Positions 34,322 through 45,592 of a stretch of 64,000 nucleotides of DNA are shown here, piece by piece. The notes beneath the pieces were generated by a model, which was given only the letters and a program-made list of their open reading frames with translations, was not told where the DNA came from and searched no databases. The stretch is from Caenorhabditis elegans (taxonomy: Eukaryota > Nematoda > Chromadorea > Rhabditida > Rhabditidae): contig NC_003281.10 in assembly GCF_000002985.6 (NCBI RefSeq), positions 8,680,001-8,744,000 of the forward strand. The letters are read 5' to 3'. The position numbers and the translations under genes are program-made. Positions within the stretch are counted from its first letter, which is position 1, and each line of letters opens with the position of its first letter.

Positions 34322-36156
34322 CTAATTAGAAGTTCCAACAGTCTGAGTTACTGCGTGCTTGACAGAAGCTGTCCGATTCTTTGTCCATTGATTCATCTGA
34401 AGGAAAGTATCCAAAAGACGACCCTTCACAGATCCAGTGATATTTGGATTATGAGTGATCGATGGCTTAATACATTGATAAATCTCATCTGTGACAGTCA
34501 TCCAGTTGACCCAGAGCTGACGTTGAGCAGTATCACAAAGATCGGATAGTCCAACTGCACATCGGTTCACCATTTCTGGTTCTTCAATGATTTTCTCTTC
34601 TTCTTCTTTGCTTGGTTCTGGAGTTGGCTCTTCAAATGAATCCTCACGAGCTACTTGGTACTTTGGCTTCTTCTCTTCTTTGTAGTATCTCTGGAAAAAT
34701 TGAAAATATTATTTGAAACTTTATTTTTGGTTTACTTACCTCCGTATCCTCTCTGACAACTTCAATCCATCCTTTGATAAGACAAACAATTGTGTACAAA
34801 ATTGGATTGATGTTATCAAATGCTTTTGCCAATTGACGGGGCCAGTGAGCACAAAGAATTGCAGAAAGAAGAGAAGGAATTGGCATTTCATCGTCTTCCA
34901 TGATGTACTTTGTGACGTACTTCATCAATTCATCAGACATCACGGCAGCAAACAATTTGTTACCTGAAAATAACAGTTTTTAAATTCAATTTTGTATTTT
35001 CAACAAAAAAATTTAAGTAGCATTAGTGGGTATTTTAAATTATTCATATGGTGCAAAAATTCAAACATCATAGTTAATTTTTTGGAATTAAGTTTTCTTG
35101 TAAATTTTTTAATCAGTCAGAAGTTGCAAACAATGGCTTTCAATTTTTTTAAAACTTTTTTTTTAAATTTCGATACTTAATTTTTTAATCGATTTGAGGA
35201 TAATATCCCTCAAAAATTGTTTCAGATTTTTTTCACAAATTTGAAATTAAAAATAAAAAACGAAAACTTACTGAACAACGCCACCATCAAATCCGCAATG
35301 AACTCGGGCTCGCCTTGCTCCAAAGCAGTTTTGATCATTGATTCACACACTTTTTGCCAGTCATCTTCATCCATTGTGTCAATCAAATCGTGGCTTCCAA
35401 GAATGTTTCGTTCTGGAAAGTAGATTATTATTTCAAACTATTTTATATTTTAAGCATGAAACTTACTAATCTGTGCAGCTGATCTATCATTTCGAACATT
35501 GAGATCACTGATTTGATCAATGATATCTTCCAATTCAAGAAGTTCCTGTAAGTGTAGTCATTTAGACAATGTGATATATATATTTCCTAAATCACTTACC
35601 TCACTTGCAACTACATTCTCAACTCTTTTGGTTTGTTTTCTCTGAGGCTTCACTTGCTCTCTCTGATTTTGATCTTGAGGTTTTTCTGATCTTTGAGGTC
35701 GTTCGGATCTCTCAGATTTTTCTGCTCTTGGAGCCTCCTCCTGTCTTCCAACAAATCGATCACTGTAGTTCCCTTGGTATCTGATTGGACCTTTTCCACG
35801 TGGCTTTCCTCGATTGGAGTTTGTAGTCTCTCCGTCTTCAACTTGATTACGATTGGAACGGTAGTTGTTGGAAGGCTTGAACCTGTTGGCCAAATTTTGT
35901 TGTCGGGTCTCTTGACTGCTGCTTGAAGATTCAGGAGCACGAGAGTTTGTAGAGCTGGATTGCGGCTCGGCTGAAAATTGAATAATTTCAATATTTATAT
36001 TTTTGTGGATTTGTCAATTGTTATAACGTTTTATGAAAGGTTTTAAATTTCTTTAATATTTTCTACATTTGGTTTTGGTAACCATTAAAAAATTTTGGAA
36101 ATATTGAAATACTTACCTTCTCCTGGGAATACGACACGTCCAGCAAGTCTTGACAT
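34322..36156 (-). CDS. RG/Q/E-rich protein with helical, MIF4G-like carboxyl half
   Basis: Six exons (36156-36117, 35970-35600, 35545-35467, 35412-35272, 34963-34740, 34690-34322) give 407 residues. The start [20 protein letters not shown] leads into a disordered basic region (about 15-135) with [35 protein letters not shown] and repeated [13 protein letters not shown], as in RNA-binding linkers. From about 140 on it is helical: [77 protein letters not shown]. An acidic [12 protein letters not shown] insert and a last helical block follow. Repeat spacing resembles MIF4G/HEAT translation-factor domains (eIF4G, PAIP1, MIF4GD), but I see no diagnostic motif. A role in mRNA translation is inference. 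An acceptor-like TTTCAG lies about 27 bases before the ATG. Confidence 0.75.
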
Positions 36157-37646
36157 TTGTATTATTTTTCGGTGGTTGAGAGATCTGAAATTAAAATAAA
36201 TAACTATTTCAAATTTGATAATTAAAAGCGGGGAGTGTACAGGAAGTTTGGAATCTATGATTTTTTGCGATGAATATTATTATTGGCAGGTAAATCTAGA
36301 TTACGGTATTTTTCCTGTTAACAGCTCATATATCAGTCACTATCAGTTATCTTTGAATTTATCAAAAATTATTCAACTATGAAAATATATGAAAACGTTT
36401 CGTACGTAATATAAATTATAAATTGTTTTAAAATGCCAAAAATAAATTAGATAGAAGTTGTCAAAGTAGAGCCAAAGGACAGCAAAAGCAATGAAGAGGT
36501 ACGGTAGCTTGGACTTTGAAGAAAGATTCTAGGTTAAGATTCTAGGAAAAAAAAACCATATTAGAAACAAATGTTCACCACTAAATAGTGAGTTGTCAAT
36601 AGTGAATGAAAGCAGAAACATATAATCTTTGCCAGCATTGTAAACGCCACCTTTTTCAGCCAAAATCAATCGATACTACCTTATGATCACTTGGTACAGT
36701 GGGAAAGATGTTACCTTCTCATATGACGTCACATCTCCAGATATAAACTAGATTGATTTAGGGCTAGACGTACCAATTTGGGTAGAGGTAGGGGAAAGAG
36801 AAAACTATGCATTTTATAGAATATCTTGAATTTAATGAGTCTGAGCGTTTCGGAAATTATTTCCTATATCAACTGTATTAGAATTTCATATGTCGTTAGA
36901 TATTATTTCAGGCAATGACAATTTTATTTAACCAGGAACCAATACTGTTAAAATAGATTTTAGAGACTTATTTAACTTAATTCATGTTTAAATCACCAAA
37001 AATGATATCATAGATATAAACCTACAACTTTTAGTAATTAAAAGTCAACTTGAACATAAATTTGACACAATTCCAAAATTTTAAAATTTGACGTTCCCGT
37101 TAGGGATGATTAAAAATCGTTGAAATCTATTTAAAGATTAAAATGAAACCAAATGATTTTAGCAGGCGTCTAGGGAAACCTTTCAATAGACTGGAAGTTG
37201 ATAATATGTGAGGTAGTACGTTATATTGGACTATAAAATGAGGGAAAACCAATAATTTGATTTTTAAGAGGGTATATTTCATTTTAAAATAAAAGAGAAC
37301 GAAGGGAATAGTCTAACGTGTTATAATCCAAACATTTTTCTTCTAAATGACATTGTAATATTATTTGAATTTTCAGATACTACAGCAATTTCCAGACTTG
37401 CAACTTTGCCGCGCTAAACAACACGCGCTACGACACTCCGCTCGCTCGCTTTTTTGTTTTTCACTGTTTTCAGCTGAATTATTTTTCTTTGAAGCGCGCT
37501 CGTCATCTTTTCTTCTTTTTTTTCTGAGTTTTCGTAAATATCAAATTAATTAATTTTAATATTCCTGCTGTTACATCTTTCTTAAAAAATCCCTCTGCTT
37601 GCCAAGACTATTTGTGAAATTTCAATTTTCAACGCCTTTTCAGAAA
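36157..37646. promoter_or_regulatory. Divergent intergenic region upstream of mrpl-11
   Basis: This 1.5 kb AT-rich interval lies between divergent starts. It contains a cgcgctacgacactccgctcgctcgc GC-rich patch near 37424-37449, close to mrpl-11, and a fragment of the small foldback family near 36320. No coding exon is seen. Confidence 0.5.
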
Positions 37647-38470
37647 ATGGCAAGCAAAGGTGCGGCCCGTGTCAGAAAGAAGGAGATTGTCAAAGTTGTT
37701 CATGGAGCGTTACTCAGAACCAATATTAAGTGAGTTTTAATTGGAATAAAAAAATACTTCAGCATATCTCAAAACTAATCCGAAAAGTTCAGTATTATTG
37801 TGTTTTCCACATAAATTTGCAAACCTATCTCTCAATTCCGAAGTCACAAAAAAAGTATAGTTAGTTTAAAAAAATTAATTTTTCAATAAAGAAGTAAAAT
37901 AATAATGTAATTCCAGAGCACAAATGGCGTCGGCTGCTCCACCACTTGGACCACAACTTGGTCAACGTGGGCTCAATGTCGCGAATTTTTGCAAAGAGTT
38001 CAACAAAGAAACAGGCCATTTCAAACAAGGAGTCCCACTTCCCACACGAATCACTGTAAAGCCAGATAGAACATATGATTTGGAGATTTGTACACCGACG
38101 ACGACATGGCTTTTGAAACAAGCCGCTGGTATTGGGAGAGGAAAAGCAAGTAAAGGTGAGAAGCATCTTATGTTCAAAGTTTGCAATTAAATCATTTTTT
38201 TCAGACGAAATCGTTGGAAAATTAACGGTAAAACATCTGTATGAAATCGCCAAAATCAAATCACGAGATAAAGCTTTACAACACGTCCCGCTTGAACAAA
38301 TCTGTCGAATGCTGATAAAAACATGTAGAACATTGGGAATTGATGTACAATATCATGATTTGGATCCAGTCGAATTGAAAGAATTTTTAGTTGCCCGGAA
38401 AGAGAAAGTTGATGCTCAGTTGAAGGATTTGGCAGATAAAAAGGCGGCGAAGATGCTCCGAACCACTTAA
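37647..38470 (+). CDS. mrpl-11: Mitochondrial large-subunit ribosomal protein L11
   Basis: Three exons (37647-37729, 37917-38155, 38205-38470) give 195 residues. The L11 core is plain: PPLGPQLGQRGLNVANFCKE near residue 35 (the conserved proline/glycine-rich rRNA-binding turn), then PTRITVKPDRTYDLEICTP and TTTWLLKQAAG. The carboxyl domain has GKLTVKHLYEIAKIKSRDK and a basic extension. L11 with L10/L12 forms the GTPase-associated centre of the mitochondrial ribosome. It would be imported, though no long presequence is visible. A TTTTCAG acceptor four bases before the ATG suggests trans-splicing. AATAAA is at 38550-38555. Confidence 0.94.
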
Positions 38471-40203
38471 TAAATTTTGTTTGGTTATAGGAATATCCTC
38501 CTAGGATAGACGTTTTTTTCTAGTAATTTTTGTTGTTTTTGTTCGTTACAATAAATCTCATTTTTATTTTCTGGATTAATTTGATTACCAATCGTTTCCA
38601 GCGATTTTCACATATTTTTCCAGAATTTAATACAGATTAATATTTTCGAAAAATTTAAACATTTTCTTTTCACATTTTAATTCATCTCTATTCATTATGC
38701 AATACTCTTTTGGTTTTCAAGCATCCGACATTCCTCCGTTTCATTTATGTTTGCATTTCTGCTGGCATGAATGCATTTCATTGTGTCTCGATGAGAAAAA
38801 GGACAATTTCATGAGCTTATCAGTTACTTCGTTTTCAAAATTTTAATGTTGACCAGCCATTGATGTCATATTTTGTCTAAGAAGCTCAAGAACTATTATT
38901 TTTTGAAGCTTAATTTCGAAGAGCAACATTTTTTTTCATTAAAATTCAGCAGTCATTGTTCTTTAAAAAGTTTTGATTCTCGTTTTTAAACGATTTTTAA
39001 TTCAGTCGAGAATTGAATAACTTCCCGATTTCCCGGCCACCATCGTTTAATACCTTTTCTTTATGAGACTAACTTCCAAGTATGCAAATTGCAAATCGAC
39101 GCAAGGGGAATACACTCGCTCACTTCTCATCGAAATTCGAAACCTTTTCCCATTTTCTTTCATGTCTTTTTCGCTTTTCTCCTCTCTGCCCATTTCCATT
39201 TATTTCTCAAACACCGTTCAGTGAACACGAAAACCCTTACGGAAATTGTGTTGTAAGAATACAAAAACTTCCGTAGCATAGCGAGAAAGAGTCACCATTT
39301 TGTAGTGTTTGCCCCCGGTGGTATAGTTTGCACAAGTTTCTGAAAGAAGAAGAAGACACATTTGAGGTCTTATGCACATAAAAATCAATGTTAGACTATC
39401 TTTTTCACGTAGTTTTCTTTTGCAAAGTGGAAACTTCTCATTAAACACTTTTTGCTTTTCAATTGTCTGAACAAGTTTTCGATTAAACAGCTGTAAAGCT
39501 TTTGCAAGTTTCATGGTTTATGAACTATTTCGAATCGGTTACATTGCTGAAGTTTTAGTGTTTCTTGAATATGTCGTCACTACCAGGACTGGACCAAAAA
39601 TCAAAAAGAATTTAAAGTGAAATACCAAAAAAAAAATCGTCGATTTGCGATTTTTGAAGGACTGTAAGTGACTTTTTTGGCTTCATTTAGGTCCCAAAAA
39701 ACCTTTTTTTTCTCAAAAAATGTGACTCAAAATACCAAAAAAGTCTTAACCTGATCACTTCGCCTTCTCAACTCAAGCCATTTTTGCTGTTTAGTTCGAA
39801 TATGGAACAAATCATAAGAATCTTGAGTACCTATATGCGATACCCGATTCATTTTCCTCTCTTCTAAATAACATCATTTCCTCTCTTTTTCCCTCTCTCT
39901 CTCTCTCTGTTTTTGTTTGTGACTCACTTTGTCCACAACGCGCGCGGAACCGGCTTGTTGCCACACACACACTGTGATGAAATATGCGGGAGGAAAGCTT
40001 TTCGCCTAATAGTTGACTTACTTTTCATCTATATTCCTCAATTTTGCAACTAATAGATTGATTTGTCATGGTTTTGATTTCAGGGTTTTGAATATTCTTT
40101 GAAATTGGAATTTTTAACAAAAATGCAAATTATGTGCCAAGTCATATCTCCTCCTCACACTTTTTCTATCACATGCCCCCAAAAAAATTAATTTTTTTCA
40201 GGA
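38471..40203. promoter_or_regulatory. Intergenic region upstream of hipr-1
   Basis: This 1.7 kb stretch holds the mrpl-11 3' end and the presumed hipr-1 promoter. It contains a pyrimidine tract with a (CT)8-9 run at 39892-39908, a cgcgcgcgg GC patch near 39939 and a short ca repeat near 39962. Small ORFs at 39082-39276 and 39218-39514 are not supported. Confidence 0.5.
39892..39908. repeat. (CT)n microsatellite
   Basis: Uninterrupted CT dinucleotide run within a longer pyrimidine-rich tract upstream of hipr-1. CT/GA tracts are common in worm promoters and may bind GAGA-like factors, which is inference. Confidence 0.7.
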
Positions 40204-43200
40204 ATGGATCATCGTGCTCAAGCGCGCGAGGTATTCGTTCGAGCTCAACTGGAGGCTGTTCAGAAAGCGATCACGAAAAATGAGGTTCCATTGAAACCAA
40301 AACATGCGAGAACCATAATAGTAGGAACACACAAGGAGAAATCATCTGGAATCTTCTGGCATACTGTAGGACGGATTCAGTTGGAGAAACATCCTGTACT
40401 CACTTGGAAGTTCTGTCATTTGGTGCACAAATTGCTTCGAGATGGACATCGAAAGGTTCCTGAAGAGACTTACAGGTGGGGTTTCTTTGAAGGAGTGATA
40501 ATCTTAAATTCAATATTTTTCAGATATGTTAATCGATTCACTCAACTTTCTCAATTCTGGAAACATTTGAATACAAGTGGATATGGTCCATGCATTGAGT
40601 CATACTGTAAATTACTTCACGATCGAGTCACTTTTCACAACAAATATCCAGTTGTTCCGGGGAAGTTGGATTTGAATGATTCACAACTGAAAACATTAGA
40701 AGGAGATTTAGACAATATGTTTGAGATGACAATTGATATGTTGGATCAGATGGATGCACTTCTTGTATTGCAGGATAGAGGTTTGTAATGATTTTTTCAA
40801 GTCTGGAAAATTATTGAATTATTAATTTTCTATTTTTCAGTGTATGAAATGATGAATTCCCTACGCTGGAATTCTCTAATTCCACAAGGACAATGTATGC
40901 TTTCTCCACTGATTATTGCAATTCTGGATACCAGTAAATTCTACGATTATCTCGTTAAAATGATCTTCAAACTTCATAGTCAAGTTCCTCCAGATGCATT
41001 AGAAGGTCATCGTTCCAGATTCCGAACAATTTTCGAGAGAACTAAGAAGTTTTACGAAGAATCATCGAATCTTCAGTATTTCAAATATCTTGTTTCAATT
41101 CCAACATTGCCATCTCATGCACCGAACTTCCTTCAACAATCCGATCTTGAATCTTATCGAACACCTCATGCATATCTTCATTCGGAAGGTTCAGAAGATG
41201 GAACTTCTCTCAACGGACATGACGGGGAATTATTGAATTTAGCTGAAGCAGAGCCACAACAAGCGAGTCCATCGAGTCAGCCAGATCCTAGAGAAGAACA
41301 AATTGTTATGTTGAGTCGTGCTGTTGAAGATGAAAAATTTGCGAAGGAACGACTCATTCAAGAAGTAAGAGTTGATTATTAAAATATAGTTTTTTTTTAA
41401 AACTATCATAAAAATAAACAAAATACAACATTTTTTACTATTTTCCAGGCGCGCAGCCGCATCGAACAATATGAGAACCGTTTATTGCAAATGCAAGGAG
41501 AATTTGATCACGCAAAACGAGAAGCTGATGAGAATCGAGAGGAGGCACAGAGACTGAAGAGTTCGTTTTTTTTTTTGGAGAATGATATTTTTCTCAAAAT
41601 TAGTTGGAAGTCAGATTATTATTAATTAGATATATTTTCAGACGAGCTTGCACTTCGTGATGCATCAAGAACTCAGACAGACGATGCACGTGTAAAAGAA
41701 GCAGAATTGAAAGCAACGGCAGCTGAGGAAAGATTTAATAAAATGAAAGGAGTTTACGAAAAGTTCCGAAGTGAACACGTTTTAGCGCTCACAAAATTAG
41801 GAGATATTCAAAAACAACTAGAAGCTAGTGAAAAATCGAAATTCGATAAGGACGAAGAGATTACTGCTTTGAATCGAAAAGTAGAAGAAGCTCAACGAGA
41901 AGCTGGAAGAGCTTTGACAAAGGCGGAGGGTGATGCTGGAGCAGTTGATGAGATGAGAACTCAATTGGTTAAGGCTGATATTGAAGTTGAGGAGCTGAAA
42001 AGGGTAAGATTTGAATTTTTTAAAGTTTTATATACATTCAAAATTCGGAAACTCCTAGACTTTTTTTATAATTAAATTTATCATAATAAATTCACAAATT
42101 TTTAAAATTGAAATTCTCACTTTGAGAGAAAGGGTGTCATCGAAAAAATAAACATTCCCGAAAATCAAAAAATCGAAGAAAACATTTTTTTTTTCATTCG
42201 AATTTCGTTTATTTTGATGAGAAAAACATAAGAAAATATATATTTTTTTCTTAAAAAAAAACAAAAATGGTTTAAAAAATTGAATGCTGTTTTTTTGTTG
42301 AAAAATTAGAAAATCTGAAAAAAAAAACAAAAATTTCCGATTTTCTGGAAAATCGATATATCGAAAAAATTACATTTAAAACTAATTTTGTTTAACACGA
42401 GGAAACTAAGTAAGTTTCTATGAAGACGAAAAATGGCTAAAATTTTAAACTATTTTTCGAAAAATCGGAAAACGAAAGTCGAAAAACCGAAACTTGGAAG
42501 TATAAAGCATATTTTATGAAGAGAAAATGCAATTCGCTCCTCGCGATTTAAATGTCAAAAATGAATCATGTAAAAACATTATCACTGTATAGATATTAAA
42601 AAAAACAATTTATTTCTTACAGACAATCGATCATCTTCGAGAATCACACGCCAATCAATTAGTTCAATCATCTGCTGAAGAAACTAATAAGATCCGGCTC
42701 GCTGAGTTAGAAGTAGCCAGTAAGAAATTTTGGATAAATGTATTTTTTTTAAATACTTTAATTTTCAGAGGAATCTGGTGTTGGAATTACACAAATGTTT
42801 GATCATTGTGAAGATGCTCTACAGAATGCTACGTCTATCACTTATCCTCCACGTAAGTCATCATCAGGGCTGAGTCAGAAAAAAGTGTTATTTTCAAAAT
42901 CGTGACCGAAAAAAGTTTTCTACCGGAAAACCGAAACATTTAAAAAAGTTTAGAAAATTAACAAAAAATAAATTCTATCAAATTTTGTTTATTTTGAATC
43001 GAAAAAACCTTATAAAATTTCATTTTCTAAAGTGAGTAAAAATGGCCAAAATTTAAACATGATTTTCGAAGAATCAACATTTATTTTTAAAACGAAACAT
43101 GTTGAAACGTTATTTTTAAAAACTTGAAGAATATGATCAAAAATGCACTCGTATTAAAATTTCGAGTATTTTTTCATTAAAAAAAGTAAAATTAAAACAT

Positions 43201-45011
43201 TGATTGTATTTTCCAAAAATACTTTTCTCCCCAAAAACACTAAAACCAACAATTTGGAAAAATTGAAAATTGTTTCAAGAAAACCACTTCAATTACTGAA
43301 ATTTTCAGATCTCGCCCAGTCAGCAATGAATAATCTCGTCAATATTCTCTCGAATGAACGTCTTGATGAACCACTCGCTACAAAGGATAATGTTTTCGCT
43401 GGACATCTTTTATCTACAACTCTCTCTGCTGCAGCTTCAGCTGCTTACACTGCAAGTATCGAGAGTTATGAAGGTGTAAATGATCAGTGCAAGAAGGTTC
43501 TGGCTGCTGCAAAAGTTGCATTTTCTGATGACAGTGCTCTTTCAAGAGCTGATAAAATGAAATTACTTAGACAAGATATACAAACATTGAATTCATTGAT
43601 GATATCACTTCCTCTTCAAACAGATATTGATAAAGATGTTGTTGGAAATGAATTGGAACAAGAAATGAGACGAATGGATGATGCTATTCGAAGAGCTGTT
43701 CAAGAAATTGAAGCAATTCAAAGAAGAGCTCGTGAGAGTTCAGATGGAATTCGTCTTGAAGTGAATGAATCGATTCTTGCAAATTGTCAAGCTTTGATGT
43801 CAGTAATCATGCAATTAGTAATTGCATCAAGAGAACTTCAAACTGAAATTGTCGCAGCTGGAAAAGCAGGAGGATCGCCTGCAGAATTCTACAAAAGAAA
43901 TCATCAATGGACAGAAGGACTCTTGTCAGCTGCAAAAGCTGTTGGTGTGGCTGCTAGAGTGTTGGTCGAGTCAGCTGATGGTGTTGTGACTGGAAAAGGA
44001 AAATTCGAGCATTTGATTGTTGCTGCTCAAGAGATTGCAGCTTCAACTGCACAATTATTTGTTTCCAGCAGAGTAAAAGCTGACAAGGATTCGTCAAAGT
44101 GAGTTTTTTGGAAATATTATCCGATGCCAAAATTTGAGGTTTTCTCGAAAATTTAAAATCTCGAAGTGACCGTTTTTCTTGTAATTCAAAAGATAGTATG
44201 CATTTAAGGAGTACTGTAGTTGTCAACTTCTTGTTGTGGCTCAGATTTCATTGGTTTTTCCAAAACACAAACAACGACATATCAATAAGAAAAATCGTCA
44301 AAAATTAAAGCTATGTTTCGAAATATTGGAAGAACAATAATTTTTTGAAAATCAGAAAACTTTTAAAACAAGTATTTTTTTCATTTTTCTGAACGAAAAT
44401 TTTCAAGGAAAAAGAACTGATTTTATTTCAGTAGTTTCTAAAACTTAACCGAATTTGTTTCTAAATTCGACAATATTTTCAGATTGGACGCTCTCTCGGT
44501 TGCTGCAAAAGCCGTTAATCAAAATACTGCCCAGGTGGTTGCTGCTGTCAAAAACGGTCAAACAACTCTCAACGATGAAGGTTCACTTGATTTCTCATAT
44601 CTTTCGTTGCACGCTGCGAAGAAAGAAGAAATGGAATCACAAGTGAAAATGCTGGAATTGGAGCAAAGTTTGAATCAAGAAAGAGCAAAGTTGGCGGCTC
44701 TCCGCAAGCAGCATTATCACATGGCTCAGTTGGTTGCGAACAAGGTTAGTTTTTAAAAAATAGGAACATGTATTTCCTTAAAACCTGAAAACATTAACAG
44801 AGCTAATAGAAAACTGACTATCGAATTAGGAATCAAGGAATTTAAAGGTTTGAGCACTCCCCCCAAAAGCTCTCTTTTAACATCACTCCCTATGTTTGTA
44901 TCCCGTGCACATTTACCAAGAATACAAAAACAAGCTACACCTTATTTGAAAATTATTACAACTCGTTTAAATCAATTTAAATTTCAGGAAGGAGAAGAAG
45001 CTCAGGAATAA
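40204..45011 (+). CDS. hipr-1: Huntingtin-interacting protein 1-related (HIP1R/Sla2p)
   Basis: Ten exons (40204-40475, 40524-40780, 40841-41364, 41449-41560, 41642-42003, 42623-42719, 42769-42852, 43309-44098, 44483-44744, 44988-45011) sum to 2784 bases and 927 residues. An ANTH phosphoinositide-binding domain fills about 10-280 (AITKNEVPLKPKHARTIIVG, FWHTVGRIQLEKHPVLTWKF). A coiled coil follows at about 350-560 (ARSRIEQYENRLLQMQGEF, EALNRKVEEAQREAGRALTK). The carboxyl THATCH/I-LWEQ actin-binding module spans about 620-880 (FEHLIVAAQEIAASTAQLFV ... KLDALSVAAKAVNQNTAQVV). The protein couples clathrin coats to actin during endocytosis. The ATG follows TTTTTCAG by two bases. Introns at 42004 and 42853 are repeat- and A/T-rich, unlike the compact others. 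Confidence 0.96.
44190..44240. repeat. Fragment of dispersed repeat in hipr-1 intron
   Basis: The sequence catttaaggagtactgtagtt matches the inner module (rggagtactgtagt) of the dispersed inverted-repeat family. No cgagaccgg arm is near, so it seems to be a truncated copy. Confidence 0.45.
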
Positions 45012-45592
45012 CCAACAATCTATCCGAGTATTTCCAAAATTGTACAATCTTACTCAAATTGCTTTTTTTTTATACCATATTTATATACATCAATGCCTTA
45101 CCCTCTTTTTTCACTAAAATCTCAAATTGCTCCACTGCTTAATTTGTTTATACCAATTTTATCGTCCCACTTTGAGAAACTAGTCACTCCCAGTGTCCTG
45201 TGATTTCGGTGCCCATCCAACAGTCTATAGAGAAATGTTTTATAATTTGTAAATGTTTGTAAATCTCTTATTCTAAAAGCATCCCCCTTAAATTGTAAGA
45301 AACAACTTCTGAATATGAAATTGATTTCCAAAAATATTTATTTATCCGGAACACAATTCACAACTTTCTATACATTTGAGAAGAAGAGCATTCGAACCCC
45401 GTAATGAAATTCAGGCGATGGGACGGTGGGAGAGAGAAGTAAGGGAGGAAATATGTATATTTGACACAAAAGGGATCGATTTACAAAAATAAGCTACTTC
45501 TATGGGACCTATAAAAACGAGATCTTCAAAAAACGTATGGAACATCCTTTTGTGCTCCACTGCTTAACTTCTACAAAAAAGAGATTCCTGAT
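45012..45592. other. Convergent 3' space, hipr-1 / NTE gene
   Basis: This holds the long hipr-1 3' untranslated region and the NTE 3' end. A ggcgatgggacggtgggagagagaag purine patch lies near 45412-45438. No gene is seen. Confidence 0.55.

Noticed and set aside
39300..39335. tRNA-like start (gcccccggtggtatagtttgcac)
   Set aside because: It resembles a tRNA acceptor and D-arm, but no TTCGANTC B box or closing acceptor strand follows within 90 bases.
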